Positions 24,095-33,444 of a stretch of DNA of 64,000 nucleotides are shown piece by piece. Below the pieces are notes generated by a model, which saw only the letters and a program-made list of their open reading frames with translations, searched no databases and was not told the DNA's origin. Within the stretch, counting starts at the first letter, position 1; each line of letters begins with the position of its first letter. The DNA is from Actinomycetota bacterium (lineage in GTDB: Bacteria; Actinomycetota; Actinomycetes; Streptosporangiales; Streptosporangiaceae), in assembly GCA_027313705.1 (NCBI GenBank), contig DAHVDE010000067.1:62001-126000 (forward strand), read 5' to 3'. Made by a program: the position numbers and the translations under genes.

Positions 24095-25646
24095 CGGCGG
24101 CCAGCACGGCGGCCACTGCGAGCAGCGCCGCCGACAGGTACAGCGCGTCGTGCAGTGCCGTGCCGAACGCGGCGTAGCCTGCGCGGAAGAGCTCACCGAA
24201 GATGCCGCTCCTGCTGGCACCCGAGCCGCCGCCGGCGAGCAAGGCGACCCCGCCGCCGCTTTGCACGACCGAGATCACGTAGTTCTGGATTACCGCAGGC
24301 AGGTGCAGTCTCACCATGGGCGCAAGCAGTCCCGACCTGAGCTGGGCGCTGACGATCGCGCCGAGCACCACGACGCCCGCCACGGCCCCGATCTCCCTGC
24401 TCGTGTTCGTCGCCGAGGCCGCCATGCCCGACCGCTCGCCAGGTACGACCTCAAGTACCGACGACGTGATCGGCACCACGCACGCCCCGAGCCCTGCCCC
24501 GGCGACCGCCAGGCTGATCGCGAGCAGCGGGTAGCTGGGGTGCGGACCGAGCACAGCGTTGGTGGCGAGCAGGCCGGCGGTGAAGACCACGCAGCCGGTC
24601 ACCAGGGACCATCTGACGCCCGCCCGCGTCGTCCAGCGTCCGGCGAGCACCGAGGCCGTGATCATCACCGCCGCCATGGGCAAGAACACGCCGGCGATGC
24701 GGTAAGCCGAGTAACCTGCGACCTCGGCGAGATACAGCGCGGTGAAAAAGAAAATCGCAAAGGTCGCGAAATAGCAGCAGAACGCGATGATGTTGGGCGT
24801 GAGAAACCCTGGAACGCGGAGAAAACGCGCCTCGACCAAGGGATGCGCGCAGCGTCGCTCCCGCCGGACGAACAGCACCCCGGCCGCGGCGCCGACAACG
24901 TAAAGCACAAGCTGCTCGGGGTGGAGGAAGCCGGAGGTCTCACCCTCGATGACCGCGAAGGCGAGCGCCGTCACGCAGCAGAATCCGAGCAGCGTGCCCG
25001 CGATGTCGACCCGGCCCGCCGCCGGATCTGAGTTCTCTGGCAGCGCCAGTGCCCCGGCCAGGAGTGCCGCGAGCCCGAAGGTGACATCGAACCAGAAGAT
25101 GCCGCGCCAGGTCCACAGGCCGGCAAGCACGCCGCCGAGTACCGGCCCGAGTGCCAGCGCGACCCCGGAGACGGCCGCCCAGATCCCCAGCGCGCGGTTC
25201 CTGCTGGCCAGGTCGGGATAGAGCTGCCTGATCATCGACAGCGTTCCCGGCTCGCTGGCGGCGGCGCCGACCCCCATGACGGCCCGGCCGGTGATCAGGA
25301 TCCCGATGCCAGGCGCGAGCGCGGAGAGCAGGGCGCCCGCGCAGTACAGGCCGGCCCCGGCGAGCATGACCTTCTTGCGGCCGAACTGATCGCTGATCAT
25401 GCCGAACGCCAGCATGAGCGTCGCGAACGGCAGCGCGTAGGCGCCTACGACCCACTGCAACGAGGAAACGCCTGCCCGCAGGCCGCCCTGGATGCTGGCC
25501 AGCGCCACGCTGACGACGGTGTTGTCTAGGAAGGTCAGGAACAGCAGCGTGCAGAGCACGGCAAGTGCCACCGGGCGGCGCCGCCAGGCGAGTTCCGCTG
25601 CGCCGCTTCCGCTGGCGCCGTCCGGTGTGGCGATTGCGCCGGTCAT
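24072..25646 (-). CDS. MFS drug exporter, DHA2/EmrB-QacA type
   Basis: 524-residue, about 14-helix proton antiporter. FLDNTVVSVALASIQ is motif D1 of the DHA2 group, QWVVGAYAL lies in helix 2, FGRKKVMLAGAG is motif A, and ALGPVLGGVLAGLWTWRGIFW is motif C. The translation extends further upstream but that part overlaps the lipoprotein gene; ATG 25646 (MTGAIATPDG) is chosen, 4 nt after that gene's stop. Probably co-transcribed with the lipoprotein. Substrate unknown. Confidence 0.9.
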   Translation of the reverse strand: MTGAIATPDGASGSGAAELAWRRRPVALAVLCTLLFLTFLDNTVVSVALASIQGGLRAGVSSLQWVVGAYALPFATLMLAFGMISDQFGRKKVMLAGAGLYCAGALLSALAPGIGILITGRAVMGVGAAASEPGTLSMIRQLYPDLASRNRALGIWAAVSGVALALGPVLGGVLAGLWTWRGIFWFDVTFGLAALLAGALALPENSDPAAGRVDIAGTLLGFCCVTALAFAVIEGETSGFLHPEQLVLYVVGAAAGVLFVRRERRCAHPLVEARFLRVPGFLTPNIIAFCCYFATFAIFFFTALYLAEVAGYSAYRIAGVFLPMAAVMITASVLAGRWTTRAGVRWSLVTGCVVFTAGLLATNAVLGPHPSYPLLAISLAVAGAGLGACVVPITSSVLEVVPGERSGMAASATNTSREIGAVAGVVVLGAIVSAQLRSGLLAPMVRLHLPAVIQNYVISVVQSGGGVALLAGGGSGASRSGIFGELFRAGYAAFGTALHDALYLSAALLAVAAVLAAVTLRRSA

Positions 25647-25650
25647 TGGC

Positions 25651-26169
25651 CTAGCTTCCGCATGCGCTCGGGATGAGCTTGTTCTTAGCCCCGTACGCCA
25701 GGCGCACCAGGCCGCAGAACGTGCCGTCGGAGACCAGCCAGCGGCCACCAGAATAGACGGCGGTGCCATGGAGGTTGGTTTCCAGCGGTTTACCGCCGAG
25801 CAGGATCGTGTAGACGACGGTGGCCTGGCCGATGGCGGACTGCACCCGGACGCTGCTCACGGTGCCCGAGGCCTGGAAGACGAGCGCGCCGAGCGAGGTC
25901 TTCTCCTGTGAGCTGACAAACGACGCGAACGCCTGGCCGTTCTGCAGCAGCTTGAGGCGCCTGGGGATCGGGACGTTGCCGTTGAAGAACTCGGTCCAGG
26001 CCGACTTGACCGCCGCGGCTGCGGCAGCGCCGGCCTGCGGCTGGCCGGTCGGGGTGGGCTTTCGCCCAGGGGAACTTGCTGCGGAGGTAGCCGAGCTTCC
26101 CGAACAGGCGGCGAGGCTAAGGATCAGTGTCGCGAACAGCGCCGCGCTCAGTGTCTTCCCGGATTTCAT
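25651..26169 (-). CDS. Lipoprotein with MTB12-like domain
   Basis: 172 residues. Signal peptide and lipobox LAAC at about residues 18-21 predict lipidation. A Ser/Pro/Thr linker precedes a compact domain starting AWTEFFNGNVPIPRRLKLLQ, matching the low-molecular-weight antigen MTB12/SnoaL-like proteins of actinobacteria (FF-x-x-N/D then LLQNG). Function unknown in the family; extracellular binding is likely. It precedes the MFS exporter by 4 nt. Confidence 0.78.
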   Translation of the reverse strand: MKSGKTLSAALFATLILSLAACSGSSATSAASSPGRKPTPTGQPQAGAAAAAAVKSAWTEFFNGNVPIPRRLKLLQNGQAFASFVSSQEKTSLGALVFQASGTVSSVRVQSAIGQATVVYTILLGGKPLETNLHGTAVYSGGRWLVSDGTFCGLVRLAYGAKNKLIPSACGS

Positions 26170-26235
26170 AAATAAGAGTGTGCCGTGAACTGCCGCGCAA
26201 CGAGCAACTTCCCTGGCCTCGCCGCCCCTGCCTCG

Positions 26236-27207
26236 TTACCCCTGTGTCTCGAAGCGGGTACCGACAGAAAGGAAACCGAGGCGCCGCCTGCGCGCGTAGA
26301 TCCGGCCGGTCTGGCCGCCGCTGGCGATGTCGTTCATCGCGTCGCCGATCTGGCGGAACGCCAGGACCACCAGGATCAGCGTGATCATCGGCGGGTAGAC
26401 CTGCCACCAGTACCCGTTGAACAGGTTGTTGACGCCGTTGGTCAGCAGCGTGCCCCAGTCGGCGAACGGCGGCGGCGGGCCGATGCCAAGGAAACTGAGC
26501 ACGGAAAGCGCGTAGATGGAGTCGGCCACGCCGAAGGCCGAGGTCACCACGCAGATGCCGAACGTGTTCGGGACCATGTGCTTGATCAGTATCCACCGCT
26601 TGCTCGCGCCCATGGCTGTGGCCGCCTGGGCGAACTCCCTGGTCCGCAAGGTCAGCACCTGGCCGCGAACCAGCCTGGCCACGGCTGGCCAGGACAGCAC
26701 GGACAAGATCACGATGATCACGAACAGGTTAAGCGAGAACATGCTCGAGACGATGATCAGGAGCAGCAGCGTCGGCACGGCTAGCAGAGAGTCCACGATC
26801 CGCATCAAGATCGCGTCGCCGAAACCGCCGATGACGCCGGAGATCGCGCCGTAGAGGAGTCCGAGCACGGTGCCGAGAATGCCGACCGCAAAGCCGAGTT
26901 CAAGCGAGGACTGGCCGCCTTGCATGAGGCGGGCGAGGATGTCGAAGCCGAACTCGTCGGTTCCTAGCGGGTGGCCTGGACCGGGCGGCTCGTTGATCAG
27001 GTTCAGGTTCACTGAGACCAGGTTGGCATGGTAAAAGAGCGGCCCGGCGAAGCAGAACAAGCAGAGCGCGACCACGATGCCCACTCCGCTCATCGTGCGC
27101 CGGTTGCGCAGGAACGCACGGAGGGTGAGGCCGCTCGGCCCCCGGCCACCCTGCGCGACGCCGCCTTCCGCTGCTTCCTCGAGCGAGGTCGCGCTAGTTG
27201 CTGCCAT
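26236..27207 (-). CDS. Oligopeptide/dipeptide ABC permease, OppC/DppC type
   Basis: 323-residue binding-protein-dependent transport permease. N-terminal helix, then HPLGTDEFGFDILARLMQGG, the OppC signature, and an EAA loop FAQAATAMGASKRWILIKHM. The C-terminus ends in a basic RRRR stretch. It overlaps oppB by 14 nt and is third in the operon. No oppD/oppF ATPase gene follows; the next gene encodes a lipoprotein after a 66-nt gap. Confidence 0.92.
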   Translation of the reverse strand: MAATSATSLEEAAEGGVAQGGRGPSGLTLRAFLRNRRTMSGVGIVVALCLFCFAGPLFYHANLVSVNLNLINEPPGPGHPLGTDEFGFDILARLMQGGQSSLELGFAVGILGTVLGLLYGAISGVIGGFGDAILMRIVDSLLAVPTLLLLIIVSSMFSLNLFVIIVILSVLSWPAVARLVRGQVLTLRTREFAQAATAMGASKRWILIKHMVPNTFGICVVTSAFGVADSIYALSVLSFLGIGPPPPFADWGTLLTNGVNNLFNGYWWQVYPPMITLILVVLAFRQIGDAMNDIASGGQTGRIYARRRRLGFLSVGTRFETQG

Positions 27208-28150
27208 AGCGGATCCTTGGGTCGAGCATGCCGTAGGCGATGTCAGCGAGCAGGCTGCCGATGACGGTCGCGACCCCGATGACGAGCGTGGCGCCGAGCA
27301 TCACCGGATAGTCGTGCTCAAGGGCGGACTGCCAGAACAGCAGGCCCATGCCGGGGAAGTTGAAGATCGACTCGGCGATCAGCGCGCCCGCGACGATGCT
27401 GGGGAAGGACAGCCCGAGAATGGTGATGACCGGCAGCAGCGAGTTGCGCAGCACGTGCCGGTAGAGCACGAGCCTTCTTGACAGGCCCTTGGCCCGAGCG
27501 GTCCGCACGTAGTCAGAGGCAAGCGACTGGATGGCCTGCGTGCGCACGTACTGCGAGAACCCGGCGACGCTGTTGATCGACAGCACCGCCACCGGCAAGA
27601 TCAGCGCCCGCCAGTCGGCCAGCAGGCCCCCGACCGTGGTGATGCCGCCGTTGAAGGTCGCGTAGAACACGTGGAACTGCACGCACAGCAAGGCGATCAG
27701 CAAGAAGGCTTCGAGGAAGTCTGGCGCGGAATACAGCGTGAACCAGGTGCCCGCCAGGGCGTCGTCGGCGAACTGGTTGTGGTTGACCGCCTGGTAGATC
27801 CCCGTGGGGATGCCGATGATCAGGGCGAGCAGGGTGGACAAGCCGAGCAGCACGGCATCCCTCGGCAGCCGCTGGGAGATCAGCGTGGTAACCGGCTGCT
27901 GCAGCTGATAGGAGATGCCGAGGTTGCCGTGCAGCACCTGGTCGATGTAGATGATGAACTGCTGGTAGATCGGCTTGTCCAGCCCGTACGTGTGGTCGAA
28001 GATGGCGATCCTGGCCGGCGTGGCCTTCAGCCCGAGCACAGCCTTGGCCGTATTGCCCGGCTCGATGTGCAACAGGATGAAGGTCATGAGCATCACGCCG
28101 ACCACGACCGCGAGAGCCTGGCCGAGGCGCCGGATGATGTACCAGGTCAT
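27194..28150 (-). CDS. Oligopeptide/dipeptide ABC permease, OppB/DppB type
   Basis: 318-residue permease with the OppB N-terminal helix (YIIRRLGQALAVVVGVMLMTFIL), six membrane spans and the EAA loop DYVRTARAKGLSRRLVLYRH. ATG overlaps the binding-protein stop by 4 nt (ATGA), so translation is coupled. It pairs with OppC to form the channel. Confidence 0.93.
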   Translation of the reverse strand: MTWYIIRRLGQALAVVVGVMLMTFILLHIEPGNTAKAVLGLKATPARIAIFDHTYGLDKPIYQQFIIYIDQVLHGNLGISYQLQQPVTTLISQRLPRDAVLLGLSTLLALIIGIPTGIYQAVNHNQFADDALAGTWFTLYSAPDFLEAFLLIALLCVQFHVFYATFNGGITTVGGLLADWRALILPVAVLSINSVAGFSQYVRTQAIQSLASDYVRTARAKGLSRRLVLYRHVLRNSLLPVITILGLSFPSIVAGALIAESIFNFPGMGLLFWQSALEHDYPVMLGATLVIGVATVIGSLLADIAYGMLDPRIRYGSN

Positions 28151-29982
28151 GATCCTGGCTTGGTGTAGTACCAGACCTCAGGGTTGAGCGTGCCTGAGAA
28201 CGGGTTCCACGGCGTGATCCCAGCCAGGTTCTTCTTGAAGACGAAGAGGTTGGACGCGTTCGGCAGCCAGAGGTAAGGAAGCTGCTCGGCGGTGTAGTCC
28301 TCGTAGGCGAAGAACGCCGACGGGCTCGAGCTGTACTCGGTGGCGTCGATCAGCTGGTTTTCCCTGGCGCTCGAGTAGCCGCCGTAGTTGCCGAAGCCGC
28401 CGGTGTTGAACTGGCCGGCTCCTGATGGGTCGAGGAAGTACGGGTTGTAGCCGTAGTCCTGAAGCTGCCAGGAGCAGGTCGCCACCGGATGGGTCTTGGC
28501 ATTGCAGTAGGCCGTAGTCGCGACGATCGTGTTGAACGGCTCGGGCTTCAAGACGATCTTGACGCCGGCCTGGGCTTCGGTCGACTGGATGGCGGCGTTC
28601 TGCTGGTCGAACGAGGCGATGCCTGAGGTGTAGAGCAACTGGAACCGCAGCGGCTCGCCCTTGGTGATGCCCGCACCGCACTCTCCCGCGCCGCTGCCCG
28701 CCTTCTGGCAGGTGTCGGTGCCGTTAGGCGTGACCGTCCAGCCGTGGCTTCGCAGCAGCGCCTCGGCCTTGGAAACCGAGTACGGGTAAGGTCCGCCGGC
28801 CTTCTCTTGCGGTGAGGCCCACTGCTGGCCGTAGTCGACGGGGATCGGGCCGTTGCCGGGGTCGGCATACCCGTCGTAAACCTTCTTGACGATCTGCGGC
28901 CGGTCGATCAGGTACTCGAGCACCTGCCTGATGTAAAGCTGGCGGAGCATCGGCCCGTTCACCGGGTTGTAGAGGTTGGGCACGATCTCGGCCACCCCGG
29001 CCACTGGCAGCGACGCGACCGTGTAGCCCTCAGCCTGAAGCGCGCCGACCTGGTTGACGTCGTTGAGCGGCAGGGTGCCCAGGTCAATGCTGGTGCCAGA
29101 ACGCAGCGTGTTCATCTCGGCGGTGTCGCTTGTGAACGGCGTCTGGATGACCTTGCTGAGAATGGGCTTGTCTTGACCAGAGTAGTTCTTGTTCGGCACG
29201 TAGGCGTAGTAGCCGCTGCTCTCGAACGTCTGGAGCGTCCACGGTCCGTCGACCACCTTCCACAGCGGGTTGGTGGCGAAGGTGCTCATGATGCCGCCCT
29301 GCTTCTGCAGGAAGGCGTAGACGGCCTTGGCGCCCGCCTTGGTCTCGTCGTAGTTGCCGACTTTGCCGCTGACCGACTCCTTGTCCCAGGCGTGCTGCGG
29401 GATCAGCGCGATCGTCGAGAGCACGTCGTCGGTGTAGAAGGTCGGGTTGTAGGACCTGGTCAGGTCGAGCACGACGGTGTGCGCGTTCGGCGTGAGGACC
29501 TTCTTCACGTCCACGGGGAACAGGCCCTGGGTGTAGCTGATCCAGTTCTGGTAGTTGTACTTCAGCAGGTTGTAGACGAACGTGAAGTCACGGCTGGTGA
29601 CCGGCGAGCCGTCCGACCACTTCCACGGCTTGAGCACGATCGTGATGACCGAGTCGTTGGCGCTGTACTTGAGCGAGCTGAACGCGCTTTCCTGCGGGTT
29701 GACGATCGACTTGCCGCCGTCACCGGAATAGACCAGGTACGGCCACAGGCCCTGGGTCAGGTTGACGTTGTATCCGTCACTGTTCGTTGACGGAGGGTAA
29801 GGAAAGATAAAGTTTGGTGAAGCCGCGACCTCGGCTATTGTCACCGTGCCGCCCTTCAGCGGCTTCCCCGAGACGTGTGGGGTACCTGAGCCGATCTTGC
29901 TACCTGAGCCCGAGCATGCGGCGACGACCGTCGCCAAGGCCAAGATCACCACTGCTGAGGCGAGTCGACGGGACCTGCGCAT
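28147..29982 (-). CDS. Peptide ABC transporter substrate-binding lipoprotein (SBP family 5)
   Basis: Extracellular binding protein, 611 residues. Signal peptide with lipobox VVAAC near residues 20-24, then the family 5 fold: GGTVTIAEVAASPNFIFPYP, KWSDGSPVTSRDFTFVYN, and a long C-terminal lobe. ATG 29982 is chosen because AAGGAG lies upstream with correct spacing; an ATG 24 nt earlier has no such site. First gene of the three-gene transporter operon. Such proteins bind peptides, but also nickel or sugars in some cases. Confidence 0.93.
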   Translation of the reverse strand: MRRSRRLASAVVILALATVVAACSGSGSKIGSGTPHVSGKPLKGGTVTIAEVAASPNFIFPYPPSTNSDGYNVNLTQGLWPYLVYSGDGGKSIVNPQESAFSSLKYSANDSVITIVLKPWKWSDGSPVTSRDFTFVYNLLKYNYQNWISYTQGLFPVDVKKVLTPNAHTVVLDLTRSYNPTFYTDDVLSTIALIPQHAWDKESVSGKVGNYDETKAGAKAVYAFLQKQGGIMSTFATNPLWKVVDGPWTLQTFESSGYYAYVPNKNYSGQDKPILSKVIQTPFTSDTAEMNTLRSGTSIDLGTLPLNDVNQVGALQAEGYTVASLPVAGVAEIVPNLYNPVNGPMLRQLYIRQVLEYLIDRPQIVKKVYDGYADPGNGPIPVDYGQQWASPQEKAGGPYPYSVSKAEALLRSHGWTVTPNGTDTCQKAGSGAGECGAGITKGEPLRFQLLYTSGIASFDQQNAAIQSTEAQAGVKIVLKPEPFNTIVATTAYCNAKTHPVATCSWQLQDYGYNPYFLDPSGAGQFNTGGFGNYGGYSSARENQLIDATEYSSSPSAFFAYEDYTAEQLPYLWLPNASNLFVFKKNLAGITPWNPFSGTLNPEVWYYTKPGS

Positions 29983-30177
29983 ACTCGGCTTCTCCTTTGC
30001 AGCCAATACCCGCGCCTTCCACTGCGGGCAGCGCCAGCGGGCGCTAACCGGAAGTAACGGGCGGATGAACTATCAGCCTGAGGCTGTAGTCCCGGCGAGC
30101 CAATACCTCCGCGCAAAGAGTGCTCAAGACGTGACTAAATCGTGATTAGCCAACTAATGTCGCGTTCGAGCGGCGTC

Positions 30178-30936
30178 TTAGCCGCGGCCGATGAAGGGCA
30201 TCTTGGTCGCGGTGATGGTCAGGAACTGCACGTTGGCGTCGAGCGGTAGCGAGGCCATGTAGCGCACGGCCTCGGCTACGTGCCGCGCGTCGAAGGTGGG
30301 CTCAGGCATGACCGAGCCGTCGGCCTGCCTGGCGCCCGCACTGATTCCGCTGGTCATATCGGTGGCCGCGTTGCCGATGTCGATCTGGCCGCAGGCTATG
30401 TCGAAGGGGCGGCCGTCCAGCGAGATCGACCTGGTCAGTCCCGTGATCGCGTGCTTCGTGGCGGTGTACCCTACGCTGGCCGGACGCGGGCTGTGGGCCG
30501 AGACGGAGCCGTTGTTGATGATCCGGCCGCCACGAGGACGCTGCTCCTTCATCAGCCGGAAGGCGTGATGGGCGCACAGGAAAGCGCCGGTCAGGTTGAC
30601 GCCGACGATCCGCTGCCACTGCGCTGGGCTGAGTTCGTCCACGGCGCCCGCGGAGCCGGAAATGCCCGCGTTGTTGACCAGCAGGTCGAGCCTGCCCAGG
30701 CGCTCCCTGACTACCTGGAACAAGGCCGCGACCGACTCGGCGGAGGAAACGTCGGTCGGCACCGCGATCGCCGACCCTGGCGGCCAGTGCCCTGCGCCGA
30801 TCGTCTCGCGCAGCGCCAGGTCCCGCCGGCCAGCCGCGACCACCCGCCAGCCCGCCGACAGCAGAGTCCTGGCGATTTCGCGCCCGAGGCCAGAGCCTGC
30901 TCCGGTAACCAAGGCGGCACCGGTCACGGCGGTCAC
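30178..30936 (-). CDS. Short-chain dehydrogenase/reductase
   Basis: 252-residue classical [11 protein letters not shown] is the NAD(P) loop, NNAG is conserved, Ser in NNGSVSAHS and the YTATK motif provide the catalytic Ser-Tyr-Lys. The substrate side carries an [16 protein letters not shown] segment. GTG start overlaps the stop of the upstream dehydrogenase by 4 nt (GTGA), so the two are an operon, likely acting on the same sugar-acid route. Cofactor choice not determined. Confidence 0.88.
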   Translation of the reverse strand: MTAVTGAALVTGAGSGLGREIARTLLSAGWRVVAAGRRDLALRETIGAGHWPPGSAIAVPTDVSSAESVAALFQVVRERLGRLDLLVNNAGISGSAGAVDELSPAQWQRIVGVNLTGAFLCAHHAFRLMKEQRPRGGRIINNGSVSAHSPRPASVGYTATKHAITGLTRSISLDGRPFDIACGQIDIGNAATDMTSGISAGARQADGSVMPEPTFDARHVAEAVRYMASLPLDANVQFLTITATKMPFIGRG

Positions 30937-31937
30937 GAAGGGGTGCCCGACTCGGCCAGGTGCATCCTGATGACCGACTCGAAGTCCTGGTCAGGGGTGA
31001 GGCCGAGCGCCGCCGCCCGTTCGGAGCGAACCCGGCCTGGCCAGCCGAGGAAGAGACCGATGATCAACGGATCAGGCGCCCAGTCGATCCGTGCGGCGAC
31101 GTCGGGGCCAGCGACCCGGCCGAGCGCCGCGACCATGTCGGCGACCTTGACCGTCAGCGCGGGCATGGTGACCGGGCTGCGCCCGCCCCAGGCGTGGTCG
31201 TGCGCTCCGGCCGCTCGGAGCAGCGCGTCGATGGCCTTGGCCGGCGAGGCGAGCGCTACTTCTGTGTCAGCGCCGACCGGGCACGTCGCGCGCTGCCCGG
31301 TCAGTGGCTCGCGGATGATGCCAGACAGGAAGCCGGACGCGGCGCCGTTCGGGCCGCCCGGCCTGACGCTCACTGTCATCAGCCGGATCGCGCGCCCGCG
31401 CAGGAAGCCCTTGCGGGTGTAGTCGGCCAGGAGTTGTTCGCAGATGAGCTTCTGCACGCCATAACTGGACTGCGGATTAGGCAGCGTCTGATCTTCCACG
31501 ACCTCGGGCAGCGGGTGCTCGGGCGAGCCGCCGAAGACGGCGACTGAGCTGGCGAACACCAGGAACGGACTGGTGCCGAGCGCACGGCAGGCGGCAAGCA
31601 GCGACTGAGTTGCCGCCAGGTTCGCCCGCATCCCCAGGTCGAAGTCCGCCTCGCATTCCCCGCTGACCGCCGCCGCCAGGTGAAAGATCACGTCGGCGCT
31701 GGCGAGGGCGTCCGCGCCGCTGCCACCTGGGCCGAGCACCTGCCCCGCGTCGCCGCGCAGTTCGGTCACCATTTCATGACCGGCCAGGCCGGCGGGCAGT
31801 CCGGCCCTGTCGACCAGCGTGAGCCGGTCAAGCTGGCGGACTTCGCCTGCGATCGCGAGACCGCCGGCCGCAAGCAACTGCCTGGCCAGGCGGGCGCCGA
31901 GGAAGCCGGCCCCGCCCGTGATCACGACGTTAGCCAC
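30933..31937 (-). CDS. Extended SDR, D-erythronate dehydrogenase (DenD)-like
   Basis: 334-residue NAD-dependent epimerase/dehydratase family protein. [12 protein letters not shown] is the Rossmann loop, and [13 protein letters not shown] holds the catalytic Tyr and Lys. Motifs ASSVAVFGG and [20 protein letters not shown] are characteristic of the D-erythronate dehydrogenase group, which oxidises C4 sugar acids at C2. GTG 31937 is chosen: TACGGT (31944-31949 on this strand) lies 6 nt upstream, so it is probably leaderless; longer starts add only unconserved sequence. Divergent from the FMN oxidase gene. Confidence 0.85.
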   Translation of the reverse strand: MANVVITGGAGFLGARLARQLLAAGGLAIAGEVRQLDRLTLVDRAGLPAGLAGHEMVTELRGDAGQVLGPGGSGADALASADVIFHLAAAVSGECEADFDLGMRANLAATQSLLAACRALGTSPFLVFASSVAVFGGSPEHPLPEVVEDQTLPNPQSSYGVQKLICEQLLADYTRKGFLRGRAIRLMTVSVRPGGPNGAASGFLSGIIREPLTGQRATCPVGADTEVALASPAKAIDALLRAAGAHDHAWGGRSPVTMPALTVKVADMVAALGRVAGPDVAARIDWAPDPLIIGLFLGWPGRVRSERAAALGLTPDQDFESVIRMHLAESGTPS

Positions 31938-32015
31938 TAAGCCACCGTAAACCAGATCCCGCGGCCTGCGGACAGAGATTGAGCCCGCCGAGAACATGCA
32001 GCTCGCCCGGAAGCC

Positions 32016-32137
32016 GGCGGTGCTCACTAAGCCCGCCACTCAGTGAGCACCGCCTCGGTCAGCCACCTCGGGGGGGACAGGCGCTGACTAAGGGGGAAGC
32101 TGCCCATCTCAATAGGACTTTAACCGGCAATTGCCGG
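32016..32137. promoter_or_regulatory. Hairpin and perfect palindrome between denD-like gene and FMN oxidase
   Basis: GGCGGTGCTCACT (32016-32028) and AGTGAGCACCGCC (32042-32054) form a perfect 13-bp inverted repeat with a 13-nt loop. CCGGCAATTGCCGG (32124-32137) is a perfect 14-bp palindrome about 55 nt before the oxidase start. Both lie in the divergent intergenic region 31938-32192 and are good operator candidates; no regulator gene is adjacent. Confidence 0.55.
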
Positions 32138-32192
32138 ATCGGAGTTTGCGTTTACTTGATCATTGCGCCGCTGACGGGTAAATCTAGCCAGC

Positions 32193-33422
32193 ATGAACGA
32201 TTTCACCCGGTTGCTCACTGCCCAGGTCGCCGCTGACGCCCGTACGCTGCCCGCGAGGGCGCTGGCCAGGCTGAGTGCGGCAAACCCGGCCAGCAGGGCA
32301 GGGACGATCAGTGAATTGCGTGCGGTCGCCGCCAGGCGGGTGCCCAGGGTCGTGTTCGATTACGTGGACGGCGGTGCGGGGGACGAGATCACGTTGCGGC
32401 GCAACCAGACCGCACTCCGTGACATTGAGTTGCGGCCGCGAGTTCTCGTGGATGTATCAAAGGTAGTAACGGCGACTACCGCGCTTTCCGAGCCTATCGC
32501 GTTGCCATTGATCGCCGCCCCGATGGGGCTTGCCGGGCTGCTGAACCCGGCAGGCGAGGTGGCGATCGCGCGCGCCATGAGCGAGGCCCGTTCCATCAGC
32601 ATCCTTTCTGTGATGGCCTCTTGCCCGGTTGAGGAGGTGGCCGCCGCCGCGCCAGGGCCGCTCTGGTTCCAGATGTACTTGTGGCGCGACCGCGGCCTGG
32701 TCAGGGACATGCTTGCCCGGGTCAGGGCGGCGGGCGTGAACGTGCTCGTGGTGACGGTGGACGTGCCGTGCGCTGGCAACAGGGATCGCGACAGAAAGAA
32801 CGGCTTTACCGTGCCGCCCAGGATCACGGCGAGGGCACTTGCCGATGGCATAGTTCACCCGCGCTGGTCATATGACTTCGTCCGCAATCCGAGGATCAGC
32901 TGGGGCAACTTGCCTGGCGACTCCGCTGCCAGTGCCGCGTCGCTGAGCACTCGCACGAACCAGCAGTTCGACCCGGCCGCGACGTGGCCGGACCTGACCT
33001 GGTTCCGCGAGAACTGGCCAGGCCGCCTGGTGATCAAGGGCGTGCTCGATCCCGCGGACGCCAGGCGAGCGGTAGAACTTGGCGCCGAGGCCGTCGTCGT
33101 CTCCAACCACGGCGGCAGGCAGCTAGACGGTGCCCGGGCGACGATCAGCGCGCTTCCTGCCGTCAGCGAAGCCGTCGGTGATGCTGCGGAGGTCTACCTC
33201 GACGGCGGCATCAGGCGCGGCGCCGACATCGCCAAGGCTGTCGCCCTCGGCGCTCGTGCCTGCCTGGCCGGGCGGGCGCTAGCATACGGTCTCGGCGCGG
33301 CCGGGCAGCCCGGAGTCAGTCGTGCCGTCGAGATCCTTGGCTCAGAGCTGAGAACCGTGCTTGCGCTGACCGGTTGCCCGCAGGTCAGCGACTTGAGCCC
33401 GGCCTGGGTAAGGCAGCCGTGA
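32193..33422 (+). CDS. FMN-dependent alpha-hydroxyacid dehydrogenase/oxidase (LldD-like)
   Basis: 409-residue TIM-barrel flavoenzyme oxidising L-2-hydroxy acids. VFDYVDGGAGDEITLRRN and LPLIAAPMGLAGLLNP bind FMN, WFQMYLWRD follows, and SNHGGRQLDGARATI holds the catalytic His and substrate Arg; YLDGGIRRGADIAKAVALGA binds the FMN phosphate. An N-terminal extension of about 35 residues precedes the conserved core. Divergent from two sugar-acid dehydrogenases, so it may feed a hydroxy-acid catabolic route. Lactate, glycolate and mandelate enzymes share this fold. Confidence 0.9.
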   Translation: MNDFTRLLTAQVAADARTLPARALARLSAANPASRAGTISELRAVAARRVPRVVFDYVDGGAGDEITLRRNQTALRDIELRPRVLVDVSKVVTATTALSEPIALPLIAAPMGLAGLLNPAGEVAIARAMSEARSISILSVMASCPVEEVAAAAPGPLWFQMYLWRDRGLVRDMLARVRAAGVNVLVVTVDVPCAGNRDRDRKNGFTVPPRITARALADGIVHPRWSYDFVRNPRISWGNLPGDSAASAASLSTRTNQQFDPAATWPDLTWFRENWPGRLVIKGVLDPADARRAVELGAEAVVVSNHGGRQLDGARATISALPAVSEAVGDAAEVYLDGGIRRGADIAKAVALGARACLAGRALAYGLGAAGQPGVSRAVEILGSELRTVLALTGCPQVSDLSPAWVRQP

Positions 33423-33444
33423 GCTTTTGTGCCCCTACCTGCGG

